Below are positions 1 through 7,428 of a stretch of DNA of 14,935 nucleotides, piece after piece. The first letter of the stretch is position 1, and each line of letters begins with the position of its first letter. A model generated the notes under the pieces. It did no database searches, was not told where the DNA came from, and was given only the letters and a program-made list of their open reading frames with translations. The stretch comes from Nitrospiraceae bacterium UBA6898 (GTDB taxonomy: Bacteria; Nitrospirota; Thermodesulfovibrionia; Thermodesulfovibrionales; UBA6898). A program made the translations under genes and the position numbers. The stretch covers positions 1-14,935 of the forward strand of contig DKBO01000136.1 of assembly GCA_002448975.1 (NCBI GenBank), written 5' to 3'.

Positions 1-9
1 TTTTCACCT

Positions 10-113
10 GGGTCTAAGAACCCTTTTTGGAGTGTGTTCCCTGCCTCCCGAAGCCCTGATAGGTTGGTTGGGCCAAAGAGCCCTTGTCACGATGAAGGTT
101 TGGTAGGGAGGCA
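10..113 (+). ncRNA. Candidate IS110 bridge RNA region (structured left end)
   Basis: The segment upstream of the transposase can fold extensively. A hairpin with stem GGGT/ACCC spans 10-23. An 8-bp long-range stem pairs TGCCTCCC (42-49) with GGGAGGCA (106-113). Nested in it is a hairpin with stem GGGC/GCCC at 70-83. The two small hairpins have near-identical sequence (GGG-C-AAGA-CCCTT pattern) 60 nt apart. Members of the IS110 group are known to transcribe a bridge RNA of roughly 150-200 nt from this left-end position, whose loops specify donor and target DNA. Assigning that role here is inference from position and fold. The guide loops cannot be assigned without the element ends. Confidence 0.45.
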
Positions 114-154
114 ATTCCTGTCTGTTCAATCCGATGGCTACAGGAGGTGCTACC

Positions 155-1335
155 GTGACCGCGTGTTATATCGGCATAGATGTATCGAAGGACAGTTCGA
201 CGGCACAGAAGCTTGACGGCAAAGGCAACAAGCTGTTTTATCTTGAGTTTGCCTTGACTGCAGAAGGTTATGCAAAGCTCCTGAGGACGATCAAGGCACA
301 TTGCAAGGACCTCTCTCAGTCAAAGGCTGCCATGGTCCACCGGCTGCTATCACACAAACCTCTTCTGTTTTCTTGTTTCTGAGGGCCTGCCCTGTTACGT
401 CATCAATCCTCTACTGACCGCCAATTTCGCCAAACTCTCGCTCAGGAAGACCAAGACCAACAAGAAAGACGCGTTGCTCATAGCCCAGTTCCTTCTGGTA
501 TACAAGGATGCTCTTGCCAAGGCTGAACCATCACATAACCTGCAGGATCTCAAGGACTTGGCACGGGAGAAGGAATCCCTCACGGTGCTCATCTCAGGCC
601 TCAAAAACGACATCAAGCGGATGCGGCAGATCACCTTTCCCGAGTTCGAAAAACGCTGTCATGTCTTTTCTGAAAGCATGCGGGACTTTCTCAAGCAGTT
701 TCCCTCAGCCCGCCTGATCAGAGCGATGGACCCCAGGGTACTGCAGCGGGCGCTGAACTATGCTGATGGACTCAAGGCAGCGCCTTTTTATGCAGAAGAC
801 CTCGTGGCGGAAGCACAGAAGTCCGTAGCCTCAGACAGTGTTGCCAAGGAATTGATCATCCCGGAGAAGATTGCTACCCTGGAGCAGCTGATGGAAAAGC
901 GAGAGAAGATCGCCAAGACCCTGGTGGTGGCCTGTGAGGCACTGATGATCGAAGACATTGAGATCATTACATCCATTGGCGGCATCGGCAATACCATGGC
1001 CTCGGCCTTTCTTGCGGAAGTCGGTGACTACCGTCTCTTTCCGTCGTATAAGCGGCTGGTCGCGTTTGCAGGGCTTGGATCCGTCAATCCATCAGCCGGG
1101 GAAGTTCGAGGGATCAAGCAGGATTTCCAAGAGGGGCAACCGCCACCTGCGTCATCTTATTTTTCTCATGACTTCGTGTGTGGTACGGCAAGACAATATA
1201 TTCAAGGTCTATTATCAGAAAAGACGAGCCGAAGGCTTGCCGTTTAAGAAGGCCATCCATGCAACGGCGCATAAGCTACTGAGGGTACTCTTCGCTATGT
1301 TATCAAACAGAACAACGTATGCAGCAAGGGGGTGA
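155..1335 (+). pseudogene. IS110-family transposase, two frameshifts
   Basis: The start is GTG 155, preceded at 7 nt by AGGAGG (142-147). Frame one carries the RuvC-like first Asp (GIDVSK, Asp codon 179-181) and runs to about 334. There ATGGTCCACCGG replaces an expected ATG-GAG-TCC-ACC-GGC, a net 2-nt loss that removes the conserved Glu of the E-S/T-T-G motif. Frame three then gives a clean IS110 middle (VINP, then TKTNKKDA at about 450-473) up to AFAGL. At 1077 one extra G shifts to frame one, which continues with GLDPSIHQ, ISKRGN and a normal C-terminus (KLLRVLFAML) to TGA 1333-1335. In the reconstructed protein the usual QSG serine is Pro (codon 1096-1098) and the first Asp of TDxxDA is Asn (459-461). 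Homology is lost nowhere else, so decay looks recent. Confidence 0.85.
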
Positions 1336-1350
1336 TGCACTATGCCTGCC

Positions 1351-2403
1351 TTATCGGGGTAAACGGACTAAAGGAGAAGTCTTGTTTTCATATGAGCTAA
1401 CCCTACGCATATCGAACGTAAACAAATCGAATGTAATCATGCCATCGGGGGGTTGCAGGCTCACGCCAGGGAAGCTGATCGGCGCAGAAAGAGTACATTT
1501 TGAGCCGGGGTTGACAATGAACAGAGTGTTCTTGTTGGTCAATTGGCATCCCTCTCCAGAGGATATCGCCCTTATTGATTCCCCATCTTTGTTCACTTCC
1601 CACAGAATGTCAGAGGATTTCCCGTCCCTGGCTACGAACTTCTTGTCGGTATCCGTCCTTATCTGCATTGTCGTCCTTCCGCGGTTCTCGATGCTGAGTT
1701 CGAGATGCTGACGTCCCTCAGCATCTAATCGCGAGACCTTTGCAATTAGCATCATAGTAGGGATGTCGATGATTCCCAGAGAGTAAAGGATCTCCTGCTT
1801 GTCCTTCTCGATTTCCTTTTCGATCTTCGAGATCATATCTCTCTGGGACGTCCATACCCTGCTTTTCTCAACAAAACTCTCTGTATATATAGTTATGCTC
1901 AGTTCAGGACCATCAGCACCATCTGAGCGATCTCTCATTTCAACCCCGAAGTAAACGTCTTCCTTATCCTGGCACCACTGCACGGACGGCGGAAGATCAT
2001 ATTTTTTTCTGAATCTCTGTGAATACGGAGGCTTTATGTGTGCGGGAAGATTTTCGGTAGTTCGGGAGACTGGTAGGCCTGCGATCAGTTGTCCGTTCTT
2101 GATCTCGCAATAAGCGGTGTAAAATGACTGGACCTCTTTTCTGGCAGACTCCAGAGATTGGGGCATAAGGGTAATCTTTATTTTGTCTCGAGTTGTTTCC
2201 GTCTGCTCGATCGTTTCTTCTGCATAAACGAGTTTCGTAAACTCCATCACGTTTGCAGCTTTGCTGGCCAACTCCTTGGGCTCAAGAGCATGCTTCTCAG
2301 GCTCGGTGATCTGCGACTTCTCAAGAACTGGTGCAGTGGCGCAGCTGGTCAGACCAGTCGAGAAAAACACACAGAAACAGATAGCACGAAGCAGACGCCG
2401 CAT
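1351..2403 (-). CDS. Hypothetical lipoprotein
   Basis: From ATG 2401-2403 the product is 350 residues. Residues 1-20 form a lipoprotein signal peptide (two Arg, then a hydrophobic stretch) ending in the lipobox LTSC, with Cys21 as the predicted lipidated residue, so the protein should be anchored in the periplasm or outer membrane. The frame stays open upstream to 2643, and ATGs at 2437-2439 and 2446-2448 would only lengthen the signal N-region. 2403 was chosen because the signal peptide then has a normal length. The mature part is charged and helix-rich around the middle (a Lys/Glu-rich stretch), and the last ~120 residues look like beta-strands of an immunoglobulin-like fold (ELSIENRG and similar). 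I do not recognise a family. The stop lies only ~15 nt from the end of the IS110 transposase frame, so the C-terminus could have been altered by the insertion. Confidence 0.65.
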   Translation of the reverse strand: MRRLLRAICFCVFFSTGLTSCATAPVLEKSQITEPEKHALEPKELASKAANVMEFTKLVYAEETIEQTETTRDKIKITLMPQSLESARKEVQSFYTAYCEIKNGQLIAGLPVSRTTENLPAHIKPPYSQRFRKKYDLPPSVQWCQDKEDVYFGVEMRDRSDGADGPELSITIYTESFVEKSRVWTSQRDMISKIEKEIEKDKQEILYSLGIIDIPTMMLIAKVSRLDAEGRQHLELSIENRGRTTMQIRTDTDKKFVARDGKSSDILWEVNKDGESIRAISSGEGCQLTNKNTLFIVNPGSKCTLSAPISFPGVSLQPPDGMITFDLFTFDMRRVSSYENKTSPLVRLPR

Positions 2404-2876
2404 CGTCGTCGCCTTATGCTGCCTATTCCGGATCTTCATTAACGCCATGAATAAATATACCATAAACTGAACTCTGACGAGAGAACGCTTGCGCAAAACG
2501 AATCTTCCGCTGGTGGACTTCCTCGTGACCTTCACCTGATTTGATGGATACACCGAACAGTGAGCTGTTCTGAGATACACTCTGTCATAATGGCCGACTT
2601 CCTTTCTTTGAGTTTTTGTTCTTCGCAGATTCAGTAATACCAAAGCTATTAGGATCGTTGGCTATTTTTTGCCGTTACTTAAGAATAATCTGGGCTCATT
2701 GTACTAGTAACGACTTTCGAGAGAAGTCTGTGGCAATACGATGCTGACCGGTATCTGGTTCTTCACCGCCCCTGAGATACTGTACCCGGCTTAAGGACCT
2801 CCGGCATGACCGAAGCGGAGTGCATGTCCCTTTTCCTGCTGAAAGCTGATGACTGATAGTTGAACGATTATTTTTT
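2404..2876. other. Region without a convincing gene
   Basis: Part of this stretch (2404-2643) is open in the frame of the lipoprotein but has no signal of being coding, and the remainder (2644-2876) is interrupted on both strands. A perfect 8-nt palindrome TTGCGCAA lies near 2490. I see no tRNA, terminator with a T-run or recognisable protein fragment. It is best read as intergenic sequence or eroded genes in an accessory zone. Confidence 0.4.
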
Positions 2877-4355
2877 CTATGAATACGCGTAATCATTATA
2901 CGCCAGCATTTGCAGGATTTTTGTGATTCGGTAACGCCTGCTGAAGATATTGGGCATTACTTTAATGATGAAAACAGATCTTTCCCAGTTGAGAGAAAAA
3001 AGCAGGCTTACCATGCGGAACGCAAAAAGAAGGCGGTAGTGGAACTTTATCGGGTCAGCTTCATTTTGCCTAAGCCAGAAGCCCATATCCCCGAAATATC
3101 CGAGCTTCCGATAGATCGACTTAAAAGAGTAGATGCTCTTGTTCACCTTTTCGAATCCCGCCAAGAGCTCTTCGGGAGTCAAATTCGCTGGTCTGAAGAC
3201 GACATTCTTTGTGTCATACTTGCGCCAGTCTTTATGAATAATACGTCCTTCCTCTTCAAGCCGTTTAAAGAGCTTGGTCCCCGGAAAAGGCGTAAGAATG
3301 TTAATGATAGGTTCCAATATATGGGCCTCATCGATAAAGGCGATCAATTCATCGAAAGAGTCCCGCGTGTCGAAATCATAACCCACGATAAATGATCCGA
3401 GGACCAGCAGGCCGTGTGAATGTATCCTTTCGATTGCCTCCAGGTAGTTGTGCTTCATATTAACGTTTTTAGACATGGCGGACAAATTCTTTTCTGATAT
3501 GGATTCAAAGCCGATAAAGACAGAACCGCAGCCGACCTCTTTCATGAGTTTCATCAGGTCCTCATGCCGGGAAAGATTGATTGATGCCTGACAGCCCCAT
3601 TTGATGTTCAGTGGTTTCAATGCCGCAAATAACTTGCGGGCATAAGGTATGTCCGCGATGATATTATCATCGGCGAAAAATATCGCTTTCCCCTTGTTTT
3701 TATAGAGGCCGACTGCAAGGTTCAGGGAAGTGATTTCCTCTATGACCCTCCCGACCGGTTTATGCCTGATCGTCTGTCCGTCGTAGGCGTGGACGGAACA
3801 GAATTCGCAATGAAAGGGACAGCCTTTCGTAGTCTGCACGAAGTCATTAATATATTTCGTATTATCGAGGAGCGACCTGTCCGGAGGCTGAGCGGCCGCT
3901 AAATCTGCAAGCCCGTCAGCTTTATACGTCCTCTCCAGGTCGCCTCGTTCGGCGTCTCCGACGAGTTTCGCCCAGACTTTCTCGGCCTCCCCGATTACGA
4001 CGGCGTCGCAATGGAGGAGCGCTTCTTCCGAGCACATGGAAGGGTGTATTCCTCCCAGCACCGTCCTGGCACCGCTCTTCCGAAAAGTTTCTGATATCGC
4101 ATAGGCCCTCTCGGCGTGCATTGTCCTGACACTTATGCCGACCAGATCAGGCTTCCAACCATAATCAATATCTTCTATGTTTTCGTCGAATACCCTCAGG
4201 GTATGTCCATGAGGCATTAAAGAAATCAGGGTGGGTATTGCAAGCATATAGGAGTAATATTTTCTTGAGAAAAGGAATTTGGAAAAGAATTTGTAGTCGT
4301 AATAACTCTTTTCTTTTTCAGAAAAATTTCTGGGAATAACAAATGCTATTTTCAC
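2877..4355 (-). CDS. B12-binding domain radical SAM protein
   Basis: The product is 492 residues from a GTG start (4353-4355) with GGAGAG about 7 nt upstream. Residues ~1-130 look like a Rossmann-type cobalamin-binding domain (VGISVRT, VLGGIHPS, VIGEAE), but the DxHxxG cobalamin ligand motif is not evident. The radical SAM core follows, with the [4Fe-4S] cysteines C179-x3-C183-x2-C186 (GCPFHCEFC), then FFADDN and a GFES-type strand typical of the B12-binding radical SAM superfamily (HpnJ/DUF4070-like relatives). The C-terminal ~100 residues are basic and aromatic-rich and may contact the membrane. Members methylate or rearrange lipids, hopanoids, antibiotics or chlorophyll-like compounds, but the substrate cannot be read here. 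The gene stands alone between a lipoprotein gene and a reverse transcriptase relic, with no pathway partner in view. Confidence 0.85.
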   Translation of the reverse strand: MKIAFVIPRNFSEKEKSYYDYKFFSKFLFSRKYYSYMLAIPTLISLMPHGHTLRVFDENIEDIDYGWKPDLVGISVRTMHAERAYAISETFRKSGARTVLGGIHPSMCSEEALLHCDAVVIGEAEKVWAKLVGDAERGDLERTYKADGLADLAAAQPPDRSLLDNTKYINDFVQTTKGCPFHCEFCSVHAYDGQTIRHKPVGRVIEEITSLNLAVGLYKNKGKAIFFADDNIIADIPYARKLFAALKPLNIKWGCQASINLSRHEDLMKLMKEVGCGSVFIGFESISEKNLSAMSKNVNMKHNYLEAIERIHSHGLLVLGSFIVGYDFDTRDSFDELIAFIDEAHILEPIINILTPFPGTKLFKRLEEEGRIIHKDWRKYDTKNVVFRPANLTPEELLAGFEKVNKSIYSFKSIYRKLGYFGDMGFWLRQNEADPIKFHYRLLFAFRMVSLLFSLNWERSVFIIKVMPNIFSRRYRITKILQMLAYNDYAYS

Positions 4356-4446
4356 GATGGACTCTCCATTCAGGAAATATACAGGCTCGCAATATTATGG
4401 AAACACACTCTTAACCTAGCCTATCAGCATCTTGTCGGTCAAGCAG

Positions 4447-4737
4447 ATGAACGTATCAACAAAACAACACTGGATAGCAGAACTGGCGAAACAAAAGTCG
4501 CAGGTAAGTTTCACGTCATTGAATCACTATCTAGGCACTGATTGGCTGCAAGAGGCGTATCGACGCCTGCGAAAGAATAGCGCACCGGGTTGCGACAATC
4601 AAACAGTGCAGGATTACGGGGAATCATGAGAGAGTAATCTCCAATCCCTCCTGTACCATGTGAATTCCGGCAGCTGTAGCACGCCACCGGCGAAAAGAGT
4701 GCAGATCCCGAAAGGGCAGGACCACCTCTCTACGTAG
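4447..4737 (+). pseudogene. Group II intron-type reverse transcriptase, N-terminal relic
   Basis: The reading frame from ATG 4447 encodes the N-terminal RT-0 region of group II intron reverse transcriptase/maturases (W-x-x-EL..F-TSLNHYL, AYRRLRKNSAPGCDNQTV). A TGA at 4627-4629 interrupts it at a position where relatives have Leu (ES-L-E). The same frame resumes the family pattern (NLQSLLYHVNSG, PP-x-KRVQIPKG) until TAG 4735-4737. Everything beyond the IPKG motif, including the catalytic YADD palm, thumb and maturase domain, is missing. No Shine-Dalgarno and no domain V-like catalytic RNA hairpin are visible nearby. This is therefore an inactive fragment of ~97 codons out of the usual 400-600. 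Confidence 0.75.
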
Positions 4738-4961
4738 CAACGCTTTTATCCCGATAGTGCGCTAAATGTGGCCTTCTGCCTCCGTTATCCTTTGTGCTAT
4801 ATTCTCGTCATGACCACACTGAACGAAGAGGTAATGAACTTGACAGGCCGCAATTGTGAAGTCTCCTCGAGCGTTGCGCTTGGCTACGACCACGCCTGAG
4901 AATCGCAGGGATTATGAATTTGACAAGTGCTAACGATGCATTCGTATTAGGTCCTTGATAT
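4738..4961. other. Spacer between RT relic and rhomboid gene
   Basis: No established gene is present. A 29-codon frame begins at ATG 4810, 6 nt after an extended -10-like TGCTATATT (4795-4803), and ends at TGA near 4897-4899. It has no ribosome binding site and I do not recognise the peptide. Two similar 14-mers, ATGAACTTGACAGG (about 4834) and ATGAATTTGACAAG (about 4914), each contain a perfect -35 hexamer TTGACA. Confidence 0.3.
4920..4950 (+). promoter_or_regulatory. Possible promoter of the rhomboid gene
   Basis: TTGACA at 4920-4925 is a perfect -35 box. The best -10 is TATTAG at 4945-4950, with a spacer of 19 nt, which is longer than optimal. The -10 box ends 11 nt before the ATG at 4962, so the transcript would have almost no leader. 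Confidence 0.35.
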
Positions 4962-5630
4962 ATGATCCCTATCAAAGATACCGTTCCTAACAGAACTTAT
5001 CCCCTTGGTACCTGGCTGATCATAGTGCTTTGCGGCGTTGTTTTCTATTTTGAAGCGTCACTGCCGGACGATCTTCTTGAAGAGTTTATATATTATTTCG
5101 GGGTTGTGCCCGCTGAATATACCTGGCATCATCATCCGCGCGGTTTGCCCCTAATTGATTATCTTTCCTTTGTGACTACGCTTTTTTTGCATGGGGGATG
5201 GCTGCATTTCCTAGGGAACATGTGGTTCTTGAAGATTTTCGGCAGCAAGGTAGAGGATTCCTTGGGCCATAGCCGATTCCTTTTTTTCTATGTCATTTCT
5301 GGGGTTTTGGCCAGCATTGCCTTCATCTACTTCGGGCCCCGGTCATCCATGCCCATTATCGGGGCATCAGGCGCAATAGCAGGTGTCATGGGGGCTTACT
5401 ATGTGCTATTTCCGCGGGCGAGGATATTGACTTTGATCCCCATTATTATATTCCCATGGTTCGTGGAGCTGCCCGCCGTCTTTTTTCTTGGCTGGTGGTT
5501 CTTAATTCAAGTCTTCGCTGGAAGTGTGGCCCAGGTGCTTCCAGCGGGAGGGCAGGGGATTGCCTGGTGGGCACATGTAGGGGGCTTCATCTCGGGAATA
5601 CTGCTTGTGCCATTTTTCAGAAAAAAATAA
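4962..5630 (+). CDS. Rhomboid family intramembrane serine protease
   Basis: The product is 222 residues, normal for bacterial rhomboids with six membrane segments. Catalytic features are all present: the GASG motif with nucleophile Ser136 in TM4, His205 in AHVGG in TM6, the HFLGNMWFL segment (residues 82-90) whose Asn86 contributes to the oxyanion hole, and GWLHF in the L1/TM2 region. The N-terminus (MIPIKDTVPNRTYP) has the usual rhomboid opening, which supports the ATG at 4962 even though no good Shine-Dalgarno precedes it. The enzyme cleaves single-pass membrane proteins within the bilayer, and its substrate is unknown. It converges on the small minus-strand gene at 5640, with 9 nt between the two stop codons. 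Confidence 0.92.
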   Translation: MIPIKDTVPNRTYPLGTWLIIVLCGVVFYFEASLPDDLLEEFIYYFGVVPAEYTWHHHPRGLPLIDYLSFVTTLFLHGGWLHFLGNMWFLKIFGSKVEDSLGHSRFLFFYVISGVLASIAFIYFGPRSSMPIIGASGAIAGVMGAYYVLFPRARILTLIPIIIFPWFVELPAVFFLGWWFLIQVFAGSVAQVLPAGGQGIAWWAHVGGFISGILLVPFFRKK

Positions 5631-5639
5631 GGGGTCTAT

Positions 5640-5822
5640 CTATTTGGGGATATAGGCGTTCAGCCCTATGGTTAAAGGCTTTCCGTCTACGGTCAATGTT
5701 GTCTTCATATTGCCTCGCGTGCTGGCTACCACAAGTGTTTTCCCGGATGCGCTGGGTATGGGCTCTTCAAGGTCACAGGTAATAATGAGCCTATTCCCTT
5801 CGATCTTTACCTCAATGGCCAT
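5640..5822 (-). CDS. Small conserved-looking protein, unknown function
   Basis: The product is 60 residues from ATG 5820-5822, preceded by a strong GAGGAGG about 10 nt upstream and an extended -10 promoter further up, so the short frame is well supported. The sequence alternates beta-strand-like stretches (EVKIEGNRLIITC, KTLVVAST) with a P-S-A-S-G-K turn and ends in GKPLTIGLNAYIPK. It is soluble with no signal peptide. The pattern (acidic strand, SGK-LVAST, VDGKP, G-NAYIP-K) matches a type of ~60-residue hypothetical protein I recall from diverse bacteria and mobile elements, but I know no function. The frame extends upstream to 5927, but that part carries the promoter and is unlikely to be translated. 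Confidence 0.7.
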   Translation of the reverse strand: MAIEVKIEGNRLIITCDLEEPIPSASGKTLVVASTRGNMKTTLTVDGKPLTIGLNAYIPK

Positions 5823-5843
5823 GATGTCTTGCCTCCTCAGAAT

Positions 5844-5852
5844 AGTATAGCA
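5844..5852 (-). promoter_or_regulatory. Extended -10 promoter for the 60-residue protein
   Basis: On the minus strand TGC-TATACT reads as an extended -10 element (5852 to 5844). It sits about 21 nt before the ATG, leaving room for a short leader that holds the GAGGAGG ribosome binding site. No good -35 lies at 16-18 nt, as is usual for extended -10 promoters. Confidence 0.5.
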
Positions 5853-6232
5853 ATAAAGTATACACAACCCGGATTGGACAATAAAAAGTGGTGTTTGCTC
5901 ATTCTCAGCTCTCAGCGGTTTGAACATCTCGAGACATACAGCATGAGACTTTTACATCTGTACTTTACGTCTTGCGACCTAAAAACCTTTCTGCTGAGTT
6001 GAGAAGAGCAAAACCACCACTTGGTGAGCTCGTCTTGATTACAACTTACTCCTATCCAGGATGGTTGTCAAGAATAATTTTTCCGGCGTTCCAAAGAATC
6101 TCGGGATATCTTACACCCGCATCTTAAATGGACGACAATCACCTACAGTGGAAAAATCGCTTGGGCACTTCACGCTCTGAAGAAGGCTTGATGGATAAGA
6201 TAGCCTTGGCATTCGAGCCCTCGCCCCTTTTG
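5853..6232. other. Intergenic region without a gene
   Basis: This 380-nt stretch has stops in all frames and no recognisable product. A short palindrome CACCA-CT-TGGTG lies near 6014-6025. A hairpin AAGGCT (6183-6188)/AGCCTT (6202-6207) lies 25-50 nt beyond the cytochrome stop on the minus strand. It lacks a T-run, so it may be a 3' stabilising hairpin or chance. Confidence 0.4.
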
Positions 6233-7111
6233 CTAGTAGATAAACGTTGACGGGTCTTTCAGTCTGTGGCATCGGGAGCAGAGAGTCCTTGCCTGCTCCT
6301 TGCCGACTGTCCAACGATGGGCCTTGTGGCAGTCAAGACACTGCAGCCTCGCCTTTGTCATATGCAGATTATGCTGTCCCACCCTTGTTTCATTGCCATG
6401 GCAGTTCTTCAGGCAGTCCTGACTGGACAGCTTTATCTTTCCATGCGGCTGATGGCAGTCAAAGCATTTCAGTGATGACATGACATTTTTTTCAGCCAGA
6501 CCCTTATGGCATCTTATGCACCGGTCATTCGTGATCATCTTCTGAGATTTTTCTCCATAGTTGTGGCAGTTCAGGCAGGAGAGCCCTTCCATGCCCATGC
6601 CGTGGATCATCCGGTCTGCATGGCAATCGGCACACGCCTTCTCGTTCGGAAAGAACCTGTGCAGATTACCGAAGTGGCACTTCCCGCAGCTGATGTGCTC
6701 CATAAAGACATGCCGCGCATGCCCATAGGAGTTGCTCAGGCTCTTGGATCCCTGGGCAATATCAGAAACATGACATGCCCTGCAGGCATCCCATGGAGAG
6801 ACCCTTCCATGCTTCTGCTTTATCGTCTTGCTGCCCTTTACCACAAAGGAGACCAGCATTTTATTCTGCTCAAGAAGTGTCATGGTATGGCACACCTGAC
6901 ACGGGTAATCCCGGTGCTTGCCTTCCTGCCAGGTCTTGAATGCCTCCTGCATGAGATGACAGGACATACAAAAATTCGGGTCTTCCTGGGTATATCGATA
7001 ATAGCGGTACGCGAGAATGCCACCAATGATCGTGATCAAGAAGAGCAGGATAACAATGGCTTTCTTATTCTCTTCTATGAAACGGATAAACCCAGGAGTT
7101 TTGTCAGGCAA
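6233..7111 (-). CDS. Membrane-anchored multiheme c-type cytochrome (11 haem motifs)
   Basis: The start is TTG (7109-7111) with GAGGGA a few nt upstream, 9 nt after the preceding gene. The 292-residue protein has a cytoplasmic N-terminus, one membrane anchor (~residues 17-36) and a NapC/NirT-like first haem region (NFCMSCH). Ten CXXCH motifs have their first Cys at 48, 71, 110, 142, 160, 179, 198, 216, 258 and 278. An eleventh motif is CX3CH (C233-LKN-C237-H238), giving 11 likely covalent haems facing the periplasm. NapC/NirT proteins oxidise membrane quinol and have four or five haems, so this one is extended, possibly to form a wire to a periplasmic or extracellular acceptor (inference). Many His residues between motifs could serve as distal ligands. 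It is the last gene of the rho-membrane protein-cytochrome cluster. Confidence 0.92.
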   Translation of the reverse strand: MPDKTPGFIRFIEENKKAIVILLFLITIIGGILAYRYYRYTQEDPNFCMSCHLMQEAFKTWQEGKHRDYPCQVCHTMTLLEQNKMLVSFVVKGSKTIKQKHGRVSPWDACRACHVSDIAQGSKSLSNSYGHARHVFMEHISCGKCHFGNLHRFFPNEKACADCHADRMIHGMGMEGLSCLNCHNYGEKSQKMITNDRCIRCHKGLAEKNVMSSLKCFDCHQPHGKIKLSSQDCLKNCHGNETRVGQHNLHMTKARLQCLDCHKAHRWTVGKEQARTLCSRCHRLKDPSTFIY

Positions 7112-7120
7112 GCTCTTCCC

Positions 7121-7423
7121 TCATCGTCTAGTCAGAAGCCCAAAGAATTTGTACAGGAAAAAGGAAAAGATATATCCCATAAAGGCGCCGAATGCAGTAA
7201 GAATAGCGAGAACCACCATAAAGATCAGCGTCACGAGGATGCTCTTTGAAGAAACCCCCAGAGAAAAAATGGTGTTCACGTCCTTGGCAATTGCATCCCG
7301 CCAAGTGCCCTGAAGGGAGTCAGCGAATAACATATCCATCATCAATGATATCGAGAGGCTCATAATCCCGCCGACGATTGCCCCTCCCAACAGGAATTTC
7401 TTGGCCCTCCTATGATCGTCCAT
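7121..7423 (-). CDS. Small two-TM membrane protein between rho and cytochrome
   Basis: The product is 100 residues. Two hydrophobic segments (~9-33 and ~59-93) flank a polar, presumably periplasmic loop (TWRDAIAKDVNTIFSLG), with basic residues at both ends (DDHRRAKK at the start, LLTRR at the end) suggesting both termini are cytoplasmic. The start at ATG 7421-7423 lies 5 nt beyond the rho stop, and TAAGG from the rho stop codon may act as its ribosome binding site, implying translational coupling. I recognise no family. Its place directly before a membrane cytochrome with 9-nt spacing suggests it could assist assembly or quinol access of that protein, which is inference from context only. Confidence 0.7.
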   Translation of the reverse strand: MDDHRRAKKFLLGGAIVGGIMSLSISLMMDMLFADSLQGTWRDAIAKDVNTIFSLGVSSKSILVTLIFMVVLAILTAFGAFMGYIFSFFLYKFFGLLTRR

Positions 7424-7428
7424 GAACC

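Larger units (their letters stand above)
1..1350 (+). mobile_element. IS110-family insertion sequence, degenerate, ends unresolved
   Basis: The element is defined by a long non-coding left part (at least 154 nt), a DEDD/Tnp_20-type transposase reading frame (155-1335) and almost no right flank before the next gene. A long left end and short right end is the layout of the IS110 group proper, whereas the IS1111 group carries its long non-coding part on the right. IS110 elements generally lack terminal inverted repeats, so neither boundary can be fixed from one copy. The left end may lie outside the window, and the right end lies somewhere around 1336-1400. The transposase is frameshifted twice, so this copy should not move unless it is helped by another copy. 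Confidence 0.8.

Noticed and set aside
2470..2560. tRNA-like or attC-like sequence around TTGCGCAA
   Set aside because: No cloverleaf, T-loop or paired recombination site could be assembled on either strand.
2699..2713. trp operator-like GTACTAGTAAC
   Set aside because: Only a half-site-like match, 9 kb from the trp genes, in an intergenic stretch without a target gene.
2696..2896. 66-codon minus-strand frame
   Set aside because: It has no ribosome binding site, overlaps the end of the radical SAM gene and shows no recognisable protein pattern.
4810..4899. 29-codon plus-strand frame after TGCTATATT
   Set aside because: Too short, no ribosome binding site and no recognisable family; kept only as a note in the spacer entry.
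6506..7249. 247-codon plus-strand frame
   Set aside because: It lies antisense across the multiheme cytochrome and the two-TM gene; the CXXCH codons on the other strand explain its openness.
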